Shown: positions 8,348 through 17,075 of the stretch, in pieces
How positions within the stretch are numbered: the stretch's first letter is position 1
Layout: each line of letters starts with the position of its first letter
Assembly (NCBI RefSeq): GCF_038039215.1
Contig: NZ_JBBPCL010000001.1
Span: 1,860,001-1,924,000, forward strand
Source of the DNA: Pseudonocardia sp. T1-2H
GTDB taxonomy: Bacteria > Actinomycetota > Actinomycetes > Mycobacteriales > Pseudonocardiaceae
Reading direction: 5' to 3'
DNA: 64,000 bases
Notes under the pieces: model-generated
The model's input: only the letters and a program-made list of their open reading frames with translations
Databases searched by the model: none
What the model was told of the DNA's origin: nothing
Translations under genes and position numbers: made by a program

Positions 8348-9079
8348 ATGATGCAGCCAGAACAGAGCGACGGCCTCGTCAAAGCCCTCCGCAGTGCCGC
8401 GCGTGATCTGGTCGCCCGGCGCAGCATCAGCGATCTCGAACAGACCCTCGACTACATCGTGGCCGCAGCGGTGGACACCGTGCCCGGCGCCGACGCCGGC
8501 GGGATCTCGATGACCGAGAACGGCCACATCACCTCCCATTGCCCCACCAACGAGGACGTCCACAAGCTCGACGAGCTACAGGCGCTGCTCCACGAGGGAC
8601 CGTGCAGCACCGCCGTCGAAGGCCCCGCTGAGGACGGGGTCATCCTGGCCCGGGACCTGGCCGAGGCACCGGACGCCGACCGGTGGCCGCGTTTCGCCCC
8701 GCAGGCGGTCGAGCACGGGTACCGGTCGTTGATGTCGACCCAGCTGTCCACCAACGGTGGCACCCGCGCGGCGCTCAACCTCTACTCGCACACGCCAGGG
8801 GCGTTCGACGACTCCGCCCGCACCATGGCCGGCTTGTTCGGGGTTCAGGCAGGGCTGCTGCTCTACGGTGCCGACCATGCGGCCCAGATGAGCCGAGCCC
8901 TGGACACCCGCGACGTGATCGGGCAGGCCAAAGGCATCCTCATGGAAAGGTTCGGGGTCGAGGGGGACCAGGCCTTTCAGATGCTCGTGCGCTCCTCCCA
9001 GGACACCAACATCAAACTCGCCGACGTCGCCCGCTTGCTCACCACCAGCGCCGGCCGTCAACATGCCCGCGGGCGGTGA
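8348..9079 (+). CDS. GAF-ANTAR domain regulator
   Basis: ATG 8348 is preceded by AAGGAGG with seven bases spacing. The 243-residue protein has an N-terminal GAF sensor domain (roughly residues 20-165, including GADAGGISMTENGHITSHCP). A C-terminal ANTAR domain follows (about 178-235: DVIGQAKGILMERFGVEGDQ, then AFQMLVRSSQDTNIKLADVA). ANTAR proteins bind paired hairpins in nascent RNA and prevent termination; the GAF part senses a ligand or redox state. It stands alone upstream of a block of small membrane genes. A link to that block is possible but not shown. Confidence 0.9.
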   Translation: MMQPEQSDGLVKALRSAARDLVARRSISDLEQTLDYIVAAAVDTVPGADAGGISMTENGHITSHCPTNEDVHKLDELQALLHEGPCSTAVEGPAEDGVILARDLAEAPDADRWPRFAPQAVEHGYRSLMSTQLSTNGGTRAALNLYSHTPGAFDDSARTMAGLFGVQAGLLLYGADHAAQMSRALDTRDVIGQAKGILMERFGVEGDQAFQMLVRSSQDTNIKLADVARLLTTSAGRQHARGR

Positions 9080-9445
9080 CCGGCTACACCCACCGGCCGA
9101 CGCCGAAAACTGAGCCGCTCGGGAACCAACATCAGTTCTTGCAGTCGCTGGCACGCGGTGGGCATGCCCGGATGAATGGGCAGGCACCTCTCCCAAGCTC
9201 GCCCGAGACGTCGCGAAATGCCGCGACCACCGCATCTTCAGCGGAGCCTCGGCCCTGGTGGCGGCCTTCCTCGATCCCGTCTCTCCGGCGAGCTGACCGC
9301 GGGCACGTGGGATCCGCGTGGCCGCCTCCGGGCCCAGGTCGATGCCCGCGTGGTCCGGCTTCATGCAGACCGAGGTGAACCACATGACCGACGCTTCCCG
9401 CACCAGGAACGACTCCTGCACGTAGAGGTCCCGGGACGGGCAGAA
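9080..9445. other. region with no assigned gene
   Basis: A minus-strand frame here contains a protein-like stretch (DLYVQESFLVREASVMWFTS) but has no start, stop or family that I can defend. Otherwise nothing is seen. Confidence 0.4.
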
Positions 9446-9464
9446 CTCATACGCCGCGGGTGAG
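9446..9464. promoter_or_regulatory. 19-bp inverted repeat upstream of yccF
   Basis: CTCATACG-CCG-CGGGTGAG has the 8-3-8 layout with two mismatched arm positions. It lies 54 bp upstream of the YccF gene and matches 15 of 19 positions of the perfect site at 42591. Confidence 0.55.
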
Positions 9465-9518
9465 GCCGCGCGTCCCGCTCAGAGGCACGATGTAGGTCCC
9501 TGCCGTGAGGACCGTGCC

Positions 9519-9920
9519 ATGCGAATCGTGCTCAACGTCATCTGGCTGCTGCTCTGCGGGATCTGGCTCGCGCTCGGATACCTGGCCGCCGGGATCGTCT
9601 GCTGCATCCTCATCGTCACGATCCCCTTCGGGCTGGCGGCGTTCCGCATCGCGGACTTCGCCCTCTGGCCCTTCGGCCGCGAGCTGGTCAAGCGACCGGA
9701 CGCCGGAGCGCCGTCCACGATCGGGAACGTCATCTGGATCCTGTTCGCCGGCTGGTGGCTGGCGCTGGCCCACCTGACGACGGCGGTGGCCCTCGCGCTG
9801 ACGATCATCGGGATCCCGCTGGCCGTTGCGAACCTCAAGCTGATCCCGGTCTCGCTGGTCCCGCTCGGCCGGGTGATCGTCGACAAGGCCGACGCCACCC
9901 TGCCGCGTGCGGTCGGCTGA
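9519..9920 (+). CDS. yccF: YccF family inner-membrane protein
   Basis: This 133-residue protein has the YccF-domain pattern repeated twice. The first unit is NVIWLLLCGIWLALGYLAAG and TIPFGLAAFRIADFALWPFG; the second is NVIWILFAGWWLALAHL and IIGIPLAVANLKLIPVSLVP. Four membrane helices are predicted. Function is unknown in the family. The length is typical and the gene looks intact. A copy of the recurrent 19-bp inverted repeat lies directly upstream, suggesting shared control with neighbouring membrane genes. Confidence 0.9.
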   Translation: MRIVLNVIWLLLCGIWLALGYLAAGIVCCILIVTIPFGLAAFRIADFALWPFGRELVKRPDAGAPSTIGNVIWILFAGWWLALAHLTTAVALALTIIGIPLAVANLKLIPVSLVPLGRVIVDKADATLPRAVG

Positions 9921-9933
9921 CCGTCCGATCCGT

Positions 9934-10500
9934 TCAGTGCCCGGGTGGCCCGTCCTGTGGGGGAGCGTCGTCCCGGCGGCGTTCGGCCAGGTGGACTGCC
10001 CCGATCAGCACCTTCGCGATCAGGCCGACCACGACGAGGCCGGTGAGCATCTGGATCGTCGTGACGACCCGGGCGACCTCGCTGCGCGGGGCGATGTCCC
10101 CGAACCCGACGGTGGCGAACACGGCGACGGTGAAGTAGAGGGCGTCGGTGCGGCTGAGCGGTTCGGTGAAGCTGTCCGGCGTGTTCGAGGCGATGACCAC
10201 GTAGCTCGCGGCGAAACCGACCAGGAGCATCGGCAGGCCGACGGCGACGGTCTGTCCCGCCTGCAGGCGGGGAACGTGCGAGTTCAGGATCGCCCGCACC
10301 TGCCAGGCGAGGATCAACGCGAAGGCGAGCAGCCCCGTCCCGAACTCGATCCCGGCCACCAGGTTGATCGGTTGGTCCAACGGCGCCAGGTAGTAGACGA
10401 GCAGCAGCACGGCTACGGCCGCGGCGGAGCGGAGCAGCGATACGGCGAGGAGCCGCCTGCGTACCGATCGGGAGAGGCCCCGGTACCGGACGGGCGTCAT
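9934..10500 (-). CDS. two-pore-helix potassium channel family protein
   Basis: The 188-residue protein has four hydrophobic segments. A pore loop ends in the selectivity-filter motif TVGFGD (residues 130-135, in VAVFATVGFGDIAPRSEVAR), followed by the last helix (GLVVVGLIAKVLIGAVHLAE). This is the Ion_trans_2 type. There is no RCK/TrkA ligand domain, so gating must be intrinsic or need a partner. It is transcribed away from the CLC remnant. A nearly perfect recurrent inverted repeat sits 36 bp upstream of its start. Confidence 0.9.
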   Translation of the reverse strand: MTPVRYRGLSRSVRRRLLAVSLLRSAAAVAVLLLVYYLAPLDQPINLVAGIEFGTGLLAFALILAWQVRAILNSHVPRLQAGQTVAVGLPMLLVGFAASYVVIASNTPDSFTEPLSRTDALYFTVAVFATVGFGDIAPRSEVARVVTTIQMLTGLVVVGLIAKVLIGAVHLAERRRDDAPPQDGPPGH

Positions 10501-10535
10501 CGGGCACCAGCGGACACCAACGGCGCTGCCGGCTC

Positions 10536-10554
10536 CTCATCCCGGGCGGGTGAG
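10536..10554. promoter_or_regulatory. 19-bp inverted repeat upstream of the K+ channel gene
   Basis: CTCATCCC-GGG-CGGGTGAG has the 8-3-8 layout with six of eight arm positions paired. It starts 36 bp upstream of the minus-strand channel gene and about 115 bp before the CLC remnant on the plus strand. Confidence 0.62.
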
Positions 10555-10668
10555 CCGTGCGGGAGCCGCGGGGCGGACATTCGCCTCACCCGGCACGGGC
10601 GGTGCCGCCGCGGGCCGGAGGCGGCACGGTGCGCTCGGGTCCGGGCACCGATCGAAGGAGAGGCCTCG

Positions 10669-11418
10669 CTGCTCGGGGGCGCGACACTCGGGCTGGTGCT
10701 GCTCCCGGGCCTGCTCGCGGCCGGGATCGGGTCGCTGGTGTTCCTGGGGCTGGACGCGCTGACCGGTCTCGGGGTGTCATCGCTCGCCCTTCCGGGGCTG
10801 CCGGGCTTCGAGCGGCCCGACTTCGCCCAGTTCGGCTGGGCGATCGTGATCGGGCTCCTCGCGGCAGGCGCCGGCACGGCGGTCCGGCGGCTCGCCCTCC
10901 TGGTCCGGCCGCACGTCGAGGGCAGGATCGTGCTGGCCGCGCCCGTGCTCGGGATCACCGTCGCGGGCCTCGCGATCACGTACACCGCCCTGACCGGGCG
11001 TGCCGCGACGGACGTGTTGTTCTCGGGGGAAGCGAGTCTGGGCCCGATGCTGCAAGGCGCCGCCGGCTACTCCGTCCCGGCCCTGCTCCTGCTGCTCGCC
11101 TGCAAGGGGATCGGGTACGGGCTGTGCCTTGCGGGCTTCCGGGGCGGGCCCGTCTTCCCCGCGATCTTCCTCGGGGCGGCGGGCGGGGTCGCGATCTCGC
11201 ATCTCCCTGGGCTGCCGCTGGTGGCGGGGGTGGCGATGGGGATCGGCGCGATGGGCGTGGTCATGCTGCGGCTCCCGATGACAGCCGTCCTGCTGGCCAC
11301 GCTGCTGCTGTTCTCCGACGGCCTGGCGGTGATGCCGCTGGTGATCGTCTCCGTCGTCGTCGCGCATGTGATGGCAGCCCGGCTTTCCCCGCCACCGCCG
11401 GTCATCCCCGCGGGGTGA
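10669..11418 (+). pseudogene. CLC-type chloride channel/antiporter, C-terminal half only
   Basis: The frame encodes the second half of a CLC protein: LLGGATLGLVLLPGLLAAGI, then KGIGYGLCLAGFRGGPVFPA and GIGAMGVVMLRLPMTAVLLA. FRGGPVFP corresponds to the conserved GxFxP anion-coordination motif. The first half, which carries the GSGIP serine and the gating glutamate (GKEGP), is missing. Upstream in frame is unrelated sequence antisense to the channel gene. AAGGAG (10655-10660) precedes an in-frame CTG at 10669; the next GTG is at 10696. It is probably non-functional as a transporter. Confidence 0.7.
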
Positions 11419-11419
11419 T
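11401..11419. promoter_or_regulatory. 19-bp inverted repeat at the CLC stop
   Basis: GTCATCCC-CGC-GGGGTGAT has the 8-3-8 layout with two mismatched arm positions. It overlaps the stop codon of the CLC remnant and lies 49 bp upstream of the small frame at 11468. Confidence 0.5.
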
Positions 11420-11467
11420 GCCTCTCCGACACTCCGGTGCCGAGGAGGCGACACGAGGAGGCCTGGG

Positions 11468-11575
11468 ATGACCGACCGCCGGACGACCCCGTCGTTGACG
11501 GATCTCGACCACGGGTTACCGGCGGCGGCCGCACCCGCCGGGTCCAAGACCGTCGTCCCTGAGCCCGTCCGCTGA
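11468..11575 (+). CDS. possible 35-residue peptide
   Basis: ATG 11468 has GAGGAGG six bases upstream, a strong ribosome site. The product (MTDRRTTPSLTDLDHGLPAA, continuing to a stop at 11573) is hydrophilic and has no family I know. It follows a copy of the recurrent inverted repeat. Only the translation signals support it. Confidence 0.35.
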   Translation: MTDRRTTPSLTDLDHGLPAAAAPAGSKTVVPEPVR

Positions 11576-11901
11576 GCGATCGCCGTGCCTACGCGCCGAC
11601 CAGAACGAGCGGGACCACTCGGCATTGGTCGACGCCATCGCAGGCGGCCGGGTGACCGCCCGGGGGGATCTGTAGGGCTCAGACCCTCCGGACCGGCGCA
11701 GGGGTCCGCGCGGGATAGTCACTTCCGGGTGATGCGCAGGACCGCAGTCGGAAGCACCGTCGCCGGCGGCGGCAACGCGGCGAGGTCCATGGGCGGTCAC
11801 AGGTTCGACGCCGGTCCGAGCGTGGTGTACGTCGCCTGATCACGGGGCCCGCGGGAGCACACCGAGCCGATCGCGGGCGGTTCTCCGCAGCAGGAGGTGC
11901 C

Positions 11902-13320
11902 ATGTCAGCCGTCGATGATCTGACCGAGCTGGTCGAACGCGCAGGCGCGGCGGAACGCGCGGCACTCGCGTCGAAGTGGAAGGAACGCGCCGACGTCGAA
12001 GCCCTGAGCCGCAAGGTTCGACGCGCGATCGACGAGCAGCGCGACCTCGAGCGGCGATCCGGTGCAGTGGCCGAACCGGCGGGCAGGCTGGCCCGCCTGC
12101 GGGCCGCCTTCCTCGACGTCGGTTCGGACCCCGCGGCGCGACCCGCTGTCGTGGCCGGCGCGTCGGACAGTGAAGCGGACGCATCGCCACCTCGCCCAGG
12201 TCCGAGGCCGGTCGACTCACGCGCCCCCGACGCCGCTGTCGAACCGGCGCGCGCCGGTCATGCCGAGGCCGCCCGGGCCGAGGCCGACGCCGTGACCGCG
12301 GTGACGGTGGCGCGGCTGGCCCTTCTCGAAGCCCATCTCGCTGTGCTCACGGCTCGCCTCGCGCGGATCGATGCCGGTGAGGCGGAACCCGAAGCGGCGG
12401 CGGTCGACGGGCTGACCCCGTTGCCGGGCCGCAACGCGGTGAGCCGGCACGGGCCGGCGCTGGCGCACGGTCTGCGCGGCGAGATCGAGTACATCCTGAC
12501 CCGCAAGCCGCGGTCGGTGGTGAAGAGCCTGGCCATCAGCCTGGCCCTGGGCCTGCTCTATCTGGGGTTCATCCGGGTCTTCGAATGGGACCGGGACCAG
12601 CGGTGGCTGCCCTATCTCGGCCTGTGGGCGATCTCGGTGGTGATGGGCGGCGCGGTGTGCCTCAACGCCATGAGCTTCGACGCCATGCGCGTGCGCGCCG
12701 CGCTCGACGGCGGAGCCCGGCTGTGGCACCTGCTGGTGATCAAGAACCTGGCTCTGATCTGCCTGGTCGCACCGCTCGGCTTCCTGCTCAGCGGTCTGCT
12801 CGCCTGGCGGGCCGGTGACCTGGGGGCGTTCTTCAAGGCGTGCGCCCTGATGATCTGCTTCATCGTGCTGTGGCTGGGCGTCGGCAACGTCCTGTCGGTG
12901 GTCCTGCCGATCCGTGACGAGCCGGTCCGCAACCGCAGGCAGTCCGGCAGTCTCAAACAGTTCCTCATCGCCTTCGCGTTGTCGTACGTGATCGGTTACC
13001 TGGTCAACCTGATGTTCCTCTGGCGGGTGTTCGCGGCCCAGCAGCTGGCCTCGAGGCTGGGCGAGGTGATCATCCCGGCGATCTTGATCGTCGTCAGCAG
13101 TGTCTCGATGTGGCTGCTCCTGACGGTCGTCGCGGTGGCCCTGTCGCAGCAGCCGAAGATCCGTCGCGGCCTGATGCGGGAGATCGCCGACTACACGGCC
13201 AATGCCGAAGCACGGGCATTCGCCGAGGAGGCCGCGCGGGCTGGGGAGACGACACCGCCGGGGTCCGTGGATCCGGCGGGGTTCCGCCCGACGAGCGGGA
13301 AGGTCGGCTCCTCCGGATAG
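11902..13320 (+). CDS. multi-pass membrane protein with N-terminal coiled coil
   Basis: This is a 472-residue protein. The first 170 residues are charged and alanine-rich with heptad character (ALSRKVRRAIDEQRDLERRS and later TVARLALLEAHLAVLTARLA). About six membrane helices follow (residues about 205-425, for example SLAISLALGLLYLGFIRVFE and FFKACALMICFIVLWLGVGN). The C-terminal tail is cytoplasmic-looking. The helix layout resembles ABC-2-type permeases, but no ATPase lies beside it and I do not assign a function. GCAGGAGGTGCC gives a good ribosome site before ATG 11902. Confidence 0.83.
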   Translation: MSAVDDLTELVERAGAAERAALASKWKERADVEALSRKVRRAIDEQRDLERRSGAVAEPAGRLARLRAAFLDVGSDPAARPAVVAGASDSEADASPPRPGPRPVDSRAPDAAVEPARAGHAEAARAEADAVTAVTVARLALLEAHLAVLTARLARIDAGEAEPEAAAVDGLTPLPGRNAVSRHGPALAHGLRGEIEYILTRKPRSVVKSLAISLALGLLYLGFIRVFEWDRDQRWLPYLGLWAISVVMGGAVCLNAMSFDAMRVRAALDGGARLWHLLVIKNLALICLVAPLGFLLSGLLAWRAGDLGAFFKACALMICFIVLWLGVGNVLSVVLPIRDEPVRNRRQSGSLKQFLIAFALSYVIGYLVNLMFLWRVFAAQQLASRLGEVIIPAILIVVSSVSMWLLLTVVAVALSQQPKIRRGLMREIADYTANAEARAFAEEAARAGETTPPGSVDPAGFRPTSGKVGSSG

Positions 13321-13335
13321 CCGGGCAGTGTCGAC

Positions 13336-13354
13336 ATCATCCCGAGCGGGTGAT
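13336..13354. promoter_or_regulatory. 19-bp inverted repeat upstream of small membrane gene
   Basis: ATCATCCC-GAG-CGGGTGAT has the 8-3-8 layout with two mismatched arm positions. It lies 76 bp upstream of the gene at 13431. Confidence 0.52.
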
Positions 13355-13430
13355 GCCCGTGTGCTCCGGCCCCTGCACGCTTCGCGGACGGGCGCTGTGC
13401 GCGCCCGTCCTCGATCGACGGGAGTACGAG

Positions 13431-13727
13431 ATGGACCGCCGTACGGACTGGTCACTGCAGGACGTCAACCAGAGCGCGGTACTCGCCGCGGCTCTGCTGA
13501 TCGGGATCGGCGGTCTCCTGGGCCTGATCGGGCTCTCGGTGGGCGGCGCCGCCCTGGTCACCGCCTGCCGGCGCTGGTACCGCCGGGTCGATCTGCCGCC
13601 GCACGAGCTCGCGAGGCTGAAGTGGGAGCAGGCCAGGGCCGCTGCCGGCGCGGGTGCGGGGGCGTGGCAGGAGACGGAGGCAAAGGTCTACACGCCGCGG
13701 CGCGAACGAACCTCTGAGGCAGAGTAG
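13431..13727 (+). CDS. small single-pass membrane protein
   Basis: The 98-residue protein has a short N terminus (MDRRTDWSLQDVNQSAVLAA), one long helix (ALLIGIGGLLGLIGLSVGGA) and a basic cytoplasmic tail (RRWYRRVDLPPHELARLKWE). GGAG six bases before ATG 13431 fixes the start. This layout is common among small actinobacterial proteins of unknown function. A recurrent inverted repeat lies upstream and a possible second small peptide follows within ten bases. Confidence 0.68.
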   Translation: MDRRTDWSLQDVNQSAVLAAALLIGIGGLLGLIGLSVGGAALVTACRRWYRRVDLPPHELARLKWEQARAAAGAGAGAWQETEAKVYTPRRERTSEAE

Positions 13728-13736
13728 GGAGTTCCG

Positions 13737-13865
13737 CTGACAACCCCGGTCGAAGACCGATCCTCGCCTCGGAAGCTCGGGCTCAGCGGCGGGGCGATCG
13801 CCTCGCTCGCCGGAGTCGCGCTGCTCGTCGTCTTCATGGTCCAGTGGTTTCGGGTTCGGCCGTGA
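13737..13865 (+). CDS. possible 42-residue membrane peptide with CTG start
   Basis: AGGGAG (13726-13731), overlapping the previous stop codon, is followed five bases later by CTG 13737. The open frame encodes a hydrophilic start and one transmembrane helix (GGAIASLAGVALLVVFMVQW). CTG is a rare initiator. The spacing and the helix are the only support. It could be the tail of the upstream operon. Confidence 0.35.
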   Translation: MTTPVEDRSSPRKLGLSGGAIASLAGVALLVVFMVQWFRVRP

Positions 13866-14056
13866 TGCGCCGTCATCGGCGCCGCAACGATCGACGGGAC
13901 TGACGCGCACCCGATCCACGGTCGCGAAGGCGAAGGAGATCGCAGAGCGGGGTGACCTCCTTCGCCGCGGAGCTGGGTCGTGCCGTGTTCGCCGATCCGG
14001 TCGATTTCGCGGTCGTCACACCCTGCCCGCGGCGATCGGCCACCGGATGCGAGGCG

Positions 14057-14491
14057 TCACTCGGTCGTGGCCCCCCGACCGTCGACGGCGGGTACGGCCT
14101 GGTCGCGCGCACGTGCCGTCGCCACGGCCAGACGCCCCGCCCCGCCGACCAGGGCGCGACGCCACGGCGCAACACCGTCGAGCTCGATCTCCAGCGAGAA
14201 GCTCAGGAACGTCCGGATCAGCACGATCAGTCCGAGGATCGCGACGTTGTCCAGGGTGGGGTTGACCGCGACCGTCCGGATCAGGTCTGCGGCGACCAGC
14301 ACCTCGATCGCCAACAGCAGCGCGCCCCCGAAGGTCTCGCGCAACGTCTGGAAGGCCACCCGGCCATGGCCCGTCCGCCGCCAGACCCACCCGGAGAGGA
14401 TCACCGCCCAGACGAGCCCCACTATCAGCAGGACGGCGCCGAGCAACTCGAAGCCGACGGCCACGTGGTCCATGACCTCGACGACGGTCAT
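14057..14491 (-). CDS. DUF1622 family membrane protein
   Basis: From ATG 14491 the 144-residue protein has the DUF1622 pattern. A helix (VAVGFELLGAVLLIVGLVWA) is followed by the conserved RETFGGALLLAIEVLVAADL and a third helix that ends in FLSFSLEIELDGVAPWRRAL. Three membrane segments are predicted. The family has no known biochemical role. A CATCCG/CGGATG inverted repeat (14542-14559) and a CTCACCCG half-site (14636-14643) lie upstream. Confidence 0.87.
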   Translation of the reverse strand: MTVVEVMDHVAVGFELLGAVLLIVGLVWAVILSGWVWRRTGHGRVAFQTLRETFGGALLLAIEVLVAADLIRTVAVNPTLDNVAILGLIVLIRTFLSFSLEIELDGVAPWRRALVGGAGRLAVATARARDQAVPAVDGRGATTE

Positions 14492-14785
14492 CGTCGCCCC
14501 ACGGCCGGCCACCCGAGCGGCGCAGCGGTCATCACGCCGAGCATCCGATCAGCCGGATGATGTCGAGCAGGGTGCGCATGGCTGCCATCCTCACGCCGGG
14601 AACCGCCATCGTGCCTCACACCTGCGGGGCAGCACCTCACCCGGAGTGGACGATCCGCGGGCGCCGACCACGGCGGCCCGTTCCGCGAGGAGATCGCGCC
14701 GAGCGGCGCGTGTGTGCTGTCCGCTACCGGTGGCCCGGCCGGCGGTGGCGGACCATCTCGTCGATCCCCCGCGGAAGGGCGACTC

Positions 14786-15247
14786 TCACCCCGCGTCGCG
14801 CTTCAGTTCGCGGCCGTGGACCACGATCGCGTAGATCACGATGATGTCCACGGCGATGACGATGGTGGACCAGACCGGGTAGGCCGCGATGAAGGCCAGG
14901 TTCAGGATCGCGCTGAGGACGGCGAGGACGATGGCGACCACGCGGGCGGCCGTGTTGCCGGCGAGGAGCCCGAACCCGGTCGCCACGGCGAGGATGCCGA
15001 GGATGAGGTGGACCCAGCCCCAGACGTTGTAGTCCACGTTGACGACCAGGCCGGCCGAGGTGACCAGGTAGTAGCCGCGGTCGAACAGGGCGACGAGCCC
15101 CTGGATCGCCTGGAACGCACCCAGCATGATCAGCATGATGCCGGCGAAGACGACCCAGCCGGTCCAGCCGGAGACGCCCGTGGCGGGGGTCGTCGTGTAG
15201 CTCGATGACGGGCCGGTGGTGGTTCTGGCGTGCGAGGTGTCGGTCAT
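14786..15247 (-). CDS. DUF7144-like four-helix membrane protein
   Basis: ATG 15247 has GAGGAGAAG upstream. After a Thr/Ser-rich N terminus come four helices: GWVVFAGIMLIMLGAFQAIQ, VWGWVHLILGILAVATGFGL, AARVVAIVLAVLSAILNLAF and STIVIAVDIIVIYAIVVHGR. YYLVTSAGLVVNVDYNVWGW between the first two is typical of this actinobacterial family. Function is unknown; relatives are often stress-associated. The best-conserved recurrent inverted repeat lies 122 bp upstream. Confidence 0.86.
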   Translation of the reverse strand: MTDTSHARTTTGPSSSYTTTPATGVSGWTGWVVFAGIMLIMLGAFQAIQGLVALFDRGYYLVTSAGLVVNVDYNVWGWVHLILGILAVATGFGLLAGNTAARVVAIVLAVLSAILNLAFIAAYPVWSTIVIAVDIIVIYAIVVHGRELKRDAG

Positions 15248-15368
15248 GACGGTCTTCTCCTCGATCTGCTGGCTGGAGTCGTCCGGACCACCGGGTCGGG
15301 TGGTTGTCGGACGTCCGCGTCCGACGTCGACGGCATGCTCGATCGTCGGTCCTGACGGGCGGCCGGTC

Positions 15369-15387
15369 CTCATCCGAATCGGATGAG
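15369..15387. promoter_or_regulatory. 19-bp perfect inverted repeat upstream of DUF7144-like gene
   Basis: CTCATCCG-AAT-CGGATGAG has perfect 8-bp arms and a 3-bp centre. It is one of the two perfect examples of the motif in the window and lies 122 bp upstream of the start at 15247. Confidence 0.65.
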
Positions 15388-15513
15388 CGGGAGACCGCGG
15401 CCGCTTGATCGACCGCGCCCGCCAGCGGCGAGCGTGTCGCCGAAGTCGACGAACGCGCATCCGTTGTCGACGTAGATCCCGTCGAGGACCCCCGCGCCCG
15501 GCTGAGCCGGTTT

Positions 15514-15988
15514 CTACGCCGTGGCGAGCACCGCCAGGTGGCGCAGCGAGTTCTCCAGGTGCTCGACGTCGAACGGCGGGAACTCGATGACCTCGCGCGC
15601 CTGCGGGGTCGCGTCCGACCAGTCGTATGTCAGCCGGACCTCAGTGCCGCCGTCCGCTGCCGGCGCGAGGTCGTAGCGCCAGATCCAGCCGCCGAAACTG
15701 AGGCGCCCCTCGGCGTCCTCCGTCCCCGGCTCCCACGAGATCGCGCGGGGCGGATCGAGCTTCCCGGACCTGGTTGGCTATCTCGTACCGGCCGTCCGGA
15801 TGGTTGGGGTGGTACATGCCCATGCGGAACACCTGCCCGGGCCTCGTCAGTCGCTCGCCGTCCAGCGGCCCGCACACCCAGCCTGTGCCGTCGATCGCCG
15901 CGTGGCTGGCGGGATCGGCGAGGACCGCGAACACTGCGTCTGTCGGCGCCGGGACCGTGGTCGTGACGGAGAGTGCCTCGGCGGTCAT
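15514..15988 (-). pseudogene. SRPBCC (START-like) family protein, single frameshift
   Basis: ATG 15988 is preceded by AAGGGA. The N-terminal half (MTAEALSVTTTVPAPTDAVF, then WVCGPLDGERLTRPGQVFRM) is a polyketide-cyclase/START-like fold. After IANQVRE the frame is lost. The next frame continues LDPPRAISWEPG, GGWIWRYDLAPAADGGTEVR, LTYDWSDATP and ends VEHLENSLRHLAVLATA at 15514. The lesion is an extra base or a two-base loss near 15757-15762. SRPBCC proteins bind hydrophobic ligands. The rest of the coding sequence looks undamaged. Confidence 0.8.
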
Positions 15989-16575
15989 GGGTTGTCCCTT
16001 CGGTCGCGTGCCTGTTGGGCAAGGGCGTTCCCGTCCCGGGAGGAGAGACCCGCCCGGGCCCCGGAACTCATCGGCCGAGCGCACTCAGCGCAGGCGCACG
16101 ATCCCGGCTTCGAGTGAACCTGTCGCCCAGCGGCCAGGCGGTCGAGGTCCCGGCGAGCCTCCAGCATCCTCTACGGGACGGCCACTTCCGGCTGCGAGCA
16201 GCCCGCCACGATGTCTCGCTCGTCGTCGGTCGACGGGCGATCCTGGTCCAGAACCCAGTCTTCGAGACCTTGTAGCCGAGGGCCTCGAGTTGGCGGAAGC
16301 GGTTGCGCTCGGTGCGGTCCGGGCCGATGCGGTTGTCGGGCCAGGTAGGGGTTGCCGTGTCCGGTGGCGCCGCGGCCCTTAAGCCAGGGGGTCAGATTTC
16401 AGGATCGGCGCCAAGGGGAGACTTGCTCGGACGTCAGCGGGCCTCGAGGGTGGTCATCCACCCGCACGTGGGCTCCGTCGTACAGCGTCGGGCTGCCGGA
16501 TCGCCGTCGACCGTCCCGGACAGCTCCCGCCATCGGCAGGCCGTCAGGCTGTGGGCCCCGGCGTAGGCTGCCGTC
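15989..16575. other. region with no assigned gene
   Basis: A minus-strand stretch near 16,230-16,330 looks protein-like (TERNRFRQLEALGYKVSKTG) and could be a transposase or integrase fragment, but I cannot support a family. Nothing else is seen. Confidence 0.4.
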
Positions 16576-17040
16576 GTGGTCCGCCGCTCAGACCGGACTC
16601 CCCTCACACGTGGCCCGCCGCGTGCGGTGCGGGGTTGTGCGTTCACGGTGGTCTCGGCCCTACTTGCCATTGCCGCGCATGTCGCCGGGAGCGGAAGCCC
16701 ACCGCAGACTGCATCGCTGGTCATCGCCGTGGTGGCGCTTGCCGCGGCCTCGTCCGCCGTGGCCGACCGGCAGCGGGGACTGCTCGGCGTCCTCGCGCTC
16801 ACGGGCGCGGGACAGCTCGCCGTGCACCTGGTGCTGTTCGGCTTGGACGGCCACGCGCCCGACCCGAGAGGCCTCCGTGCGCCGGGCGCCGGCCACCCGC
16901 TCGTCATGATCGTTGTCCACGGCCCCATCGCGCCGGGCAACGCCTCGTCCGGGAGGTGTTCGGCACCGCGGCCTGGCCGCCCGCCTGCCGAATCGAGCAT
17001 CCCCGATCGCCCACCCTTCGCCAACTCGGGCGTCGTGTGA
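16576..17040 (+). CDS. hypothetical membrane protein next to copper genes
   Basis: From GTG 16576 the product has three hydrophobic segments (FTVVSALLAIAAHVAGSG, TASLVIAVVALAAASSAVAD, LLGVLALTGAGQLAVHLVLF) followed by a Pro/Arg-rich tail that does not look membrane-like. The tail may result from a frameshift near 16,880, since relatives of this type usually end with another helix. It lies 35 bp before the YcnI-CopC pair and may belong to the same copper-related operon. The family is not recognised. Confidence 0.55.
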   Translation: MVRRSDRTPLTRGPPRAVRGCAFTVVSALLAIAAHVAGSGSPPQTASLVIAVVALAAASSAVADRQRGLLGVLALTGAGQLAVHLVLFGLDGHAPDPRGLRAPGAGHPLVMIVVHGPIAPGNASSGRCSAPRPGRPPAESSIPDRPPFANSGVV

Positions 17041-17075
17041 AGCTCTCCGCGCGCCCCTCCGACAGGACATCGAGC

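Noticed and set aside
16230..16330. Transposase-like peptide on the minus strand (NRFRQLEALGYKV)
   Set aside because: Suggestive wording of a transposase C terminus, but no second motif, end or inverted repeat.
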